From Golubevia sp. BC0850 (taxonomy: Eukaryota > Basidiomycota > Exobasidiomycetes > Golubeviales > Golubeviaceae), in NCBI GenBank assembly GCA_012976225.1, contig JAAVVG010000003.1, positions 1,240,001 to 1,304,000 on the forward strand: 64,000 bases of DNA, written 5' to 3'. Under the pieces are notes generated by a model. That model was given only the letters and a program-made list of their open reading frames with translations, ran no database searches and was not told the origin of the DNA. Position numbers and translations under genes: made by a program. Below are positions 56,521 through 64,000 of the stretch, one piece after another; position 1 is the stretch's first letter; the number at the start of each line of letters is the position of its first letter.

Positions 56521-57427
56521 ATTTCACGTGAGACTGAAACAGAGTCGAATCGAGGGTTCGTTCGCATAGTTTCTTTCCCCTCTCAGAACCATTACCGCAC
56601 CACATTTCCTCCAAAGGACCTGTCAAAACTCACCGTCAAAAGGCTTGTTAGTTGGGAGAAGTCGAAAATTGTTCAAGGTGCGTGATTAAGAAATCTAACT
56701 CAAGTTAAAGCGACATCCCCCTGCTTCTTCCAACAGCTGTAGACTTTATCGCCTCCTTGAATAGATTAAAATCTTTCAGGTGAAAACAAAGCTTTTTCAG
56801 CCAAGACTATTGACTAATTGGGTCTGAACAAACGAGATCCAATGCATGAGACATGAGGTCGAGAAAACTCAAGAGGAGACTCGAAGAGTTCCTTGTTAGA
56901 GACTTCCTTCTTAGGTGTGACCTCTCCTGGTAATTTCTTTCGGAGATACAATTCTCCTGTTTACAGACGTCTGAGATTGCGCTGTCTTGCTCGCAGATAC
57001 GGCGAGCTCCAAAGTCTCGAACTCGATGTCGTCTTCACCACGACGACATCTTCCCCTCCTTCTCTTCTCTTTAGTTTCAAATCATTGGAAGTTAAGAGAG
57101 AGATAATAGGGTTAATCACCAATCACCAATCATAGTAAAGTCAGTCGAGCGCTTGCAGTCAATCCCCTTCTAATCGGCCTCTACTCTCAATTTGAAGGAA
57201 GCTGTAATTAGTACCTGCTCTTCTGGGAGCTCCTAGCACTCGGTATCGTATTGATCAGAAAACCTTTTTCTTAGATTTCTCTTAGATTAAGTGTGATGTA
57301 ATTTCTTGTCTGAAGTGGCTGGTCTCAGCGATTCACGTCTCTCAATTGCGCCTCCCTTCTGACATCACACCTCTTTCAATTCATTATCAAAACTTCATGA
57401 GAACTTTGCCTCTAGGTTAAAATTCTG

Positions 57428-58642
57428 ATGAAGAACATTCATACTTTGAACACTCTATCAGGTGGCACCCCTCCAGGCCTTTCTCAATCTTCACCTGAAG
57501 ATTATGACTATCCTTACTACTCCAAGGCTCATGGATTCGACTTCCAAGCTCCGCTCTTCCCTTTAGTGAATTCATTTCCAGACGATAGAATCAGCTTGAT
57601 GAACAGAGCTATACCGCAGCTGAAGGACACTGAGAGACAGATGAAGGAGATCCACGTGGGAAAAAATGGAACCAAGGAGCAGAGAAGGTAAGTCACACCC
57701 TTAGTTTATCAGAGGCTGTGATTGGGTTCGAAGGTTGCAAGACAGACTGTAAAAGAGGATATGGGTTAGCAGAAAAATGATTCTAAGAATGCAGAGCTAT
57801 GGATAGAGGAGGCAGAGGCAGCATGCTTCTCTTTGCCCTAGCATCGAGCTAATTCCAGAACGTGAGAGAGTCGTTCTTCGCGCTCAATGCGAAGCGGAGA
57901 CTGGCTCGAATCCTAACGGCAAGAAGATCATGCAAATTCCAGAGAAGAAAAGGTCAACCGTAGGAGACTACGTGACCGACAGTGAAGAAGAGGCAGAATT
58001 GGTTTGCATTCAAGCCAAGTACGACTTTGAGAACAGGCCTGAAGATTCAGTAGTCCCAGCTTGGAGGCTCGGAGCTGCTCCTGAACCTATCAGGATTCGA
58101 GATCCTCAAACGAGAGAGATTATATCTGGCCATGCTTCAGAGGCTACAACTCCAAGAGTAGAACCGATTGAGAAGAGGAAGAAGTCAACAACCTCTCCCA
58201 AATTTCCTCCGAAGAAGAAAACCCTCTCTCCTAAGCAAGTGGAGAACGACAGCTCTGAAGATGAGAGCGTTGGAAAGGGAATCGAGAGAAAGAAGAAGAA
58301 GAAGATCAAGGTCGGAGTCAAGTCGGGAAATTCGATTGCTTCATCGAGGGAGGAAATGCGTGAGCGTGCTCCAAAAGCTGCTCTTGCAAGGTTAAAAATG
58401 GCAGGAAAGAAGAAAGCGTCATCGATCTCTACCATGGTTCCAACTATAAAGAAACAAAGCTCTAGACAGAAAGACGAGATCGGAAGCGGTCAATCTCGAA
58501 GATTCCAGTCAAGAGTGAAGGTCGAAGAGAAAGAGGAGGATTCAGTCTCGGAGGACGAGGTGAAATTGAATTTTTTCTTTTCATTATTTCTTTCTTCCAG
58601 CTGAATTTCTCTTTCCAATTTCTTCTTTCTCTTCAGGAGTGA
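57428..58642 (+). CDS. Lysine-rich hypothetical nuclear protein, about 327 aa
   Basis: Unrecognised. Exon 1 (57428-57687) starts MKNIHTLNTLSGG and carries DYDYPYYSKAHGFDF. Exon 2 (57842-58559) joins in phase to read EQRSIELIPERERVVLRAQCE. It continues with VGDYVTDSEEEAELV and a series of Lys/Arg clusters (KKRST, RKKSTTSPKFPPKKKTLS, RKKKKKIKV). The last exon may be just GAG TGA at 58637-58642, or a longer one from about 58602; both acceptors are plausible. The basic clusters and acidic SEDE patches suggest a nuclear or nucleolar protein. Nothing shows a catalytic domain. Confidence 0.6.
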
Positions 58643-59407
58643 ATCCAATTGCAACAATTAGATCCATTTTCTATTTCAACGAAGAAAGCTTACAAATCAA
58701 TGTAAATGCTGGGGCTACTTTCAGTACTTGTTCGTCTCGTAGACTTCATTTTCGACGAAGGCAGAGCTTCTTAAACAAAACTTCCTACCCATCACTATCA
58801 TTAACCATCCTGTACTTTTAGTCATCAAAATCACTGAAAATCTTTCCAGTCAGATCTTTTGCGTGGTCAGAGGCAGGAGGATTGAAAAACGACTGAAAGC
58901 CTTTCGAGCAACAGAGCGAGTCCCAAAGTAGAGAACCGAGGTAGATCGAGGTGTCTCTTGAACTAGATGGCCTCGTAAATCGAGGAAGATCTTGTCGAAG
59001 AGAATGCTAGGCGAGATGATTGAAGGATGTTGATCGAAGATGCAAAAGATGCGATGGTCAGGAAGGAAGAAAAAAGAGGCCAGATTTTTCGCTCAAATTT
59101 GAGCATAGGAAAGCAGGATCAACGGATTCATTTCTATACTATTTTAACAAGACAAAGACAAAGCAATGGTGTCTTGGAGGGCTAATCTGGAGAAAGAGTT
59201 GGAGAAAGGAGGAGCGGTACAAGGAGAGAGAGAACTCGGAACAGCAAGCAACAGTACAAAGAACAAAACCAAAAGACGAAGGGTGCAAAGTGGAAAGAGC
59301 AAGGAAGAGGAGAATTGAGAGGAGAGTAACGACAGATTTGGAAGGGGAGTTCTGAAGATAGAAGCAGGTTCGATTCCTAGAACACTTGAAGGTTCGAAAA
59401 TCTCATC
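58643..59407. other. Convergent 3' intergenic region
   Basis: About 760 bp between the stops of the Lys-rich gene (plus) and the Gln-rich gene (minus). Plus-strand open frames are Arg/Lys/Glu low-complexity and unsupported. Confidence 0.4.
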
Positions 59408-62400
59408 TCACTGCTGTCTAGAATTGACGTTCTGAGGAGTGTAAGGTTGGAATTGACCTTGTTGCATCTGGGGAGGTCCAAATTGAGTCCCAGGGGATTG
59501 CTGTTGTCTCAAGTTCATCTGCTGATGAGGTTGTTCTTGTTGAGGTTGAGGATGATACCCCTGCATTTGAGCTTGAGGTTGAGGAGGTCTGTAACCATTT
59601 TGAAATCCATTAGGAACTCTCATTTGAGGATTAATGTTTTGATTTATTCCATTCGGGTTTTGGTTCCAAGCCGCCTGAGGTCGGACGTTTGGGTTTGGTG
59701 AACCGTAAGGAGGACTTCCAGCAGGTCTAAAACTATTCACTTGATTCATACTTTGACCTCCAGAATTGACTCTGAATGCTGGATTGACAGGAGTTGTAGT
59801 TCTTTGACCTGGAGGTTGATGTTGCATATTAGTCGAATAATTTGAATTCGTGTTAATAGGTCTGACTTGAGTTTGATGATTGACTTGAGGTCTATGGACT
59901 CTAGGGACTTGTTGATTGAATTGTTGAGTTTGATAATGTGGTTGTTGTTGAGGAGGAGGAACGACTTGTCTTTGAACCGGAGGAGTTGGGATAGGAGCAA
60001 TTGATTCAGGAATGTTATGTTTGTCATCCATTCCATCATAATTCCTTGAATCACCAATCTTTTCTAAAAGTCCAACATTCTTTTCTTTTGTGATGATTCC
60101 GAATGCTGAACCGCTCTCTTCTGCTTCCTTCCTCTTTGTCTCTTCACAAATGGAAGTCAACCTGAAAGTCAAATTGTCAACAATCGAAGGAACTGAGCTT
60201 GGAGTTGAAGTTTCAGGAACATCCAAAGTTCCCCAGAATCCTTGAGGAACGTTGTCAGAATCTGGAATAGCAGAAGAAGAGGCTAGAGCTCGTAATCCGT
60301 TAATGTCGACCATCCTACTATTTCCATAATTCCTCTCCTTCAATCCAACCAATCTACTCAAGCTCTCCAACAATTCTTTCGCTAAACGTCTCTCTTCATC
60401 TCCAATCTTGATAGCCACCTTACTCCTATCCTTCCTTTTCATGGCCTTGACCACTTCCTTCTCTCCAACCCTTCCGTTCTTATTTTTCGGTAGACTTTTG
60501 AGTTCTTCCCTGATCTTCAAGTCTTCCTTCCTATTCCTAGAGTATTCTCTCCTCAACCTCTCCCACTGGTATTCTTGAAGCTTCTTCACAATCTCCAAAT
60601 TTCTACTCAATTCTTTCTGCAGCTGTTCCTCGATTTCGAGTTGAGCGACTGAAGACCTGAGAATCTCAACTTGAATGCCTTCAGGAAGAGGTCTCTCCAA
60701 AAGTTCTTCCAGAGTGAGTTTCTTTGACTTTGAACCTTGATCGGGATCGGGATTCGTCATGTTTGAAGCTGGAGCGAGGGGGGGAGGCTGCATCGTCACC
60801 TCTTTTTCCCCTTTGATCCTCCATTCTTCAGCTTTGACTCCTTCTGGATCCCTCCATTCGTCTCCATACCTAAGCCTTCTTTCATCTGTCTTGTATCTTG
60901 AGACCACTTCTGAAGCTCCAAAGGACATGCTGGAACCTCTAGAATCGTAACTCGGTAAGAACGAAGAGAATTCTCCGAAAGAAGCAGCCTTCACTGGCAC
61001 CAGAATGTTGTGTTTCTTTTCTAGCAGTTGCTGGGAAGTTGCTTGCATTGGAAGAAGTGAAGAATGAGATTGAAGTGAGAGAAGAGATCCCAGGGTTGGA
61101 ATCGAGGTAGGGTTTGAAGAGTGAGAAGTTGAGAAAGTTGAAGTCGTTGGAAAAATCTCGATGAGGTCGGCATTTCCTGGTAGTCGAAGGGAAAAGTAAA
61201 AGCAGAGAAGGAAGTCAGAGTCTGAAGCGTGTCTCGCAGAGCTGGAAGTCGGGGACGTTAAAAATCTCCCAACCTACTCTTACTTTCCATTCCCTTTCGA
61301 AAAACTCACCAGTATCCATCTCTTCTAACACATCCTCACTAATCTCCGCCGCATTAGTAAAGTAATCTCCATTAGCCATTCTCATATGAAGAGAAAACTT
61401 CCTAACTCTCTCCTCATCTCCCCTCTTGACCTTCTCCTTCTTAGGTTCTTTCAATCCCAGCATGATTGCCATCTCTTCCATTTCTTCCTTTGCTCCAATC
61501 GATTTTGCCTTCTTCCATTCCTCCGTTTTACCTTCCTCGCTCTTCTTAGATCCATCCTCGTTGAGGTCTCGTAGCAAGTCTACATCTCCAGCTCCATACT
61601 GAGTCGCCAGATCCTCCAATAATCCGCAGATCAAATTCAAGTTAGACAACCTATCCCTTTCTTGAGTTAGAGTCTCTGAATCCCTGAGTTTGAAAGTTGG
61701 ACCAGCTGGAGTTTTAGAAGTCCTTTCTGGAGATTCGTCTTCTGAATCGTCTTCGATGTAAGTTAGAGAAGAGGATTGAAGTAGAGGTTGGATTAGAAAT
61801 TTCAATCGGAGCTGAAGTGGATGGAGGAGAAGAGTCAGAGGGAGAACTGAAAGAGGTTAGAAGATAACTATGAGAAGTTGAAACGTCTTCTAGAGGAGAG
61901 AGAGCCCGGAGAGGGAGGGAGCAGAACACACACACTCTCTCTTTCCAAAAGGGAGGTGATTGAAAAGGTCTGATTCGACTCAAATAGGATATCAATCCTC
62001 TCAAAGACGTCCTGACCTGCCTCCCAGGTTCTCACGAAGCAACTACCCTAAAGTAAACTCACCACCAATTCCTTCATATCAACTCCACCTTCCCCAACTT
62101 CAGATTCCAACGCTTTCCCAAGTGAGATTCCAATTGGTTGTTCCGTCGACTCATCCTCGTCCAAGTGTGTAAGGCTCGGTAAAGATTCTTCAAGAAGAGC
62201 AGGGTCGAGACTGGAGAGGGGGAAGGAGAGGAATCCGAGGAGGCAAAGGAAGGTTAGAAACGCGTTTACACACTTGAATCTGCTTTCCTATGAATGGTTG
62301 CATATCAAGAGCTAGCCCCCTCAGTGGGAGAGAGGGATAGAGCACCACACTCACCCAGAAATCACCACCACCAACTTCTTCCTATCTTCAACTTTCAACC

Positions 62401-62977
62401 AAAGTTTCCTTTCACGCCCACCTTCCCCTTCATCTTCTTCATCGTCATCTCCATTCCCTATCGTTTCCAGTTCCAATAGAGGTCTACTCAATTTCTCGAA
62501 TCCATTTCCTTTCTTCCCTCCTCCTTCCCCTCTTTGCCTTTCCTCCTCCTCTTGTTGTAAAGCGAAAGCCGCTTCTCTCTCCTTCTTGAGTTTGCCTTTT
62601 CCTTTCTTCTTTTTATTACCACCGAAGATGGTTTTGGGTCGTTGTTTCTTTGCTTTTGAAGGTCTGGATTGGAATTCTTCCGCCTCCTCCTCCTCCTCTT
62701 CGTGGTAGTCTACTTGCATGTCCTCTTGAACTGGTTCTTGTGATTGAGATTGTGAAATTGAAGGACAACCATTTGAAGAAGAAGGTAAATCTGACAAATC
62801 TGAAGAATAAAGGTTGGAATCTTGTGGGATTTCAAGATGATTTCCGTTGAGGTTGGCTATGCCTCCTCCGTTGATGGTTGTTGTTGAAGGAGATCGCTTT
62901 CTCTTTCCGTTCGGGTTGCCATTCATATTCAAATTACTTTGAGAGTAATCCGTAGCAACAGGGGAGCCAAATTCCAT
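59408..62977 (-). CDS. Large Gln/Asn-rich, probably nuclear protein, 1013 aa
   Basis: Family not recognised. Exons 62355-62977, 62063-62210, 61310-61811 and 59408-61176 sum to 3042 nt with consistent phases. Exon 1 is acidic and basic low-complexity with nuclear signals (GKRKRSP, KAKKQRPK, KKKKGKGKLKK). The ordered core spans the exon joins: LWLKVEDRKKLVVVISG, LDPALLEESLPSL, and the conserved-looking MRMANGDYFTNAAEI. The core continues with MDTGNADLIEIF and FSSFLPSYDSRGSSMSFG. A helical, charged region (EELLERPLPEGIQVEIL and beyond) precedes a C-terminal 300 residues very rich in Gln, Asn and Pro. The overall style fits a chromatin-remodelling or transcription-complex subunit, but this is inference. 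Confidence 0.72.
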
Positions 62978-63707
62978 GCTTGGCTGGCTGGCTGGCTGGA
63001 TTGAATGGGATCGGATCTCCTCTGGGGGGAGAGGGAGAGGGAGAGGGAGAGGTTGAGGATGATATCTTCAAGTGAATTGAACTGAAGTAGGAGAGGAGAG
63101 GAGAGGAGAGACTCTACTTTGGTTCGGAATCAAGTGTTTGAGTTGGATTGGCTTGAAGAATTGAGTTGAATTTAGCTGGCAAGATTGGATTGAGATTGAG
63201 AATTGGGTGTTGAGGAAAGAGGCCCTGCTGTCTTGAAATCTAGAGATTGACGTTCAGTCCAATTGAATCAAAAGTGCCGTTCTATTGAAACTGTTATGTT
63301 CTTGAAAAGTGTTGATCTCTCGTCGCGTTGAATTTTCTAAATGACGTGGTGTGGTGCTGCTGATGGTTGGAAAGAGGAGGAGTCCCTTCTTCAGTGCGCT
63401 CCTTCAAATTCAAATCACTTCGTGTTCAGAAGCATAAACATTTCTAAACGATTTCAAAAGAACAAAGACCAAGTAACATTGAAGAACAAAACCAAAGGAA
63501 CAAGACAGAGTGAGAAAACATTGATGGACGAGGATAGAGAGAGAGAGGAAGGCATCAAGACCTTTGTAGGAGCGTGAGATTTCGTTGCAGAGATCATGAA
63601 CAATGAGACTTCATAGGAGGATTGTTGATTAGAGTAAGAGTGGAGATTAGCAGTAGAATCCCACATGTGATTTCGTCATTTCTCAAAACGGTACAGAGCC
63701 TATTTCA
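62978..63707. other. Promoter region of the Gln-rich gene
   Basis: About 730 bp. It has tandem GGGAGA-type units at about 63027-63053 and GGAGA units at about 63090-63110, both just upstream of the ATG at 62977. No gene is seen. Confidence 0.45.
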
Positions 63708-64000
63708 CTATCCCTGATGATTATAAACCCCTTGATTTTGACCCTGAGCAGCCATAGCTTGCTGATGAGCTAAAGCTGATGCCTGTCCAAACACAGAAGG
63801 GGGGGGGGGATCCAATAGGTCAGCTTACATCCCCTTTCCCAGTTCCAGTTCGCATTTCGCAAACTTCATCTCCTACATCCCCATCTACCTCGGACTCGCA
63901 CTCTCATCTAAAACTTGCACTTGCACATATACTAACCTGTTGCTGAGCCTGTTGAGCAGCTCTCTGTTGTTGTTCCCTCTGAGCCTGTTGTTGATAAGCT
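63708..64000 (-). CDS. C-terminus of a Gln/Ala-rich protein (5' part outside window)
   Basis: Only the last two exons are inside. Exon 63937-64000 reads QQQAQREQQQRAAQQAQQQ and splices over 63783-63936 to 63708-63782, which ends GQNQGVYNHQG and a TAG. The frame is the same as at the window edge, so the gene continues beyond 64000. The intron holds an 11-G run. Composition suggests a transcription or RNA-binding regulator; identity is unknown. Confidence 0.6.

Larger units (their letters stand above)
54749..57427. other. Gene-poor 2.7-kb region
   Basis: This is the largest gap between confident genes. Its left part is the promoter of the small secreted protein gene: a TATA box and several CCCCT (stress-response-element core) copies at about 54908, 55053, 55112 and 55134. 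Coding-like fragments at 55448-56030 and a possible small membrane protein at about 56250-56620 (minus) are listed apart. The rest holds nothing I can support. A 9-G run lies at 55269-55277. Confidence 0.45.

Noticed and set aside
59020-59355. Plus-strand Arg/Lys/Glu-rich open frame
   Set aside because: Low-complexity purine-rich sequence between two convergent stops; no domain.
59362-59380. GGTTCGATTCC-like sequence resembling a tRNA B box
   Set aside because: No A box, no acceptor stem and no terminator are found at tRNA spacing.
1-64000. Transposons, LTR or other virus-like elements, CRISPR arrays
   Set aside because: No terminal repeats, integrase, transposase, reverse transcriptase or capsid-like frames, and no regular repeat-spacer pattern were seen on reading the window.

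Overview
The window is a gene-dense, intron-rich stretch of a fungal nuclear genome. The gene set points to Dikarya: an FKS glucan synthase, a GH3 beta-glucosidase, a Candida-type LIP-family lipase, Nramp, Sti1, a UPS/PRELI protein and a Lunapark homologue. Intron density (up to 16 in one gene), the near-uniform GTGAGT donor, and a YANK-type kinase suggest a basidiomycete, perhaps a yeast-like one. The exact class is inference. I see no rRNA, no tRNA, no transposon or virus-like element, and no CRISPR.

Layout. A tristetraprolin-type CCCH zinc-finger gene (minus, 3' end cut off) is followed by a UPS/PRELI gene (5.1-6.8 kb, plus) and a secreted GH3 beta-glucosidase (7.6-11.3 kb, plus). Next is STI1 (minus), which shares a 123-bp divergent promoter with a MOSC-domain gene (plus, to 16.96 kb). 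Then come a complex I NDUFB2-like gene and the 1800-residue FKS glucan synthase (both minus), a LIP-family lipase, a damaged-looking C2H2 gene and a membrane alpha/beta hydrolase (all minus). A UDP-glycosyltransferase (plus) and a WRAP53/TCAB1-like gene (minus) precede a YANK kinase (plus). They are followed by a CFAP20/Bug22 homologue, a coiled-coil nuclear protein and Lunapark (all minus). A C2H2/coiled-coil gene (plus) comes next, then ATP synthase subunit g, an Nramp transporter and a small secreted protein (minus). The right end holds a gene-poor 2.7-kb gap, a lysine-rich hypothetical gene (plus), a 1013-residue Gln-rich protein (minus) and the tail of another Gln-rich gene (minus).

The genes do not form a pathway cluster. 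Recurrent themes are cell wall and secretion (FKS, GH3, small secreted protein), mitochondria (UPS, NDUFB2, ATP synthase g, possibly MOSC), and RNA or chromatin proteins.

I built many spliced models by hand. For GH3, FKS, STI1, MOSC, UPS, lipase, glycosyltransferase, YANK, CFAP20, ATP20, NDUFB2, the small secreted protein, the coiled-coil protein and the Gln-rich protein, the exon lengths sum to a whole number of codons and the joins restore family motifs. Highlights are a CFAP20 homologue in a fungus expected to lack flagella, two micro-exons (7 and 8 nt) at the catalytic Asp of the beta-glucosidase, a perfect heat-shock element next to STI1, divergent echinocandin hot-spot residues in FKS, and a zinc-finger gene with a frame break and a lost zinc ligand.
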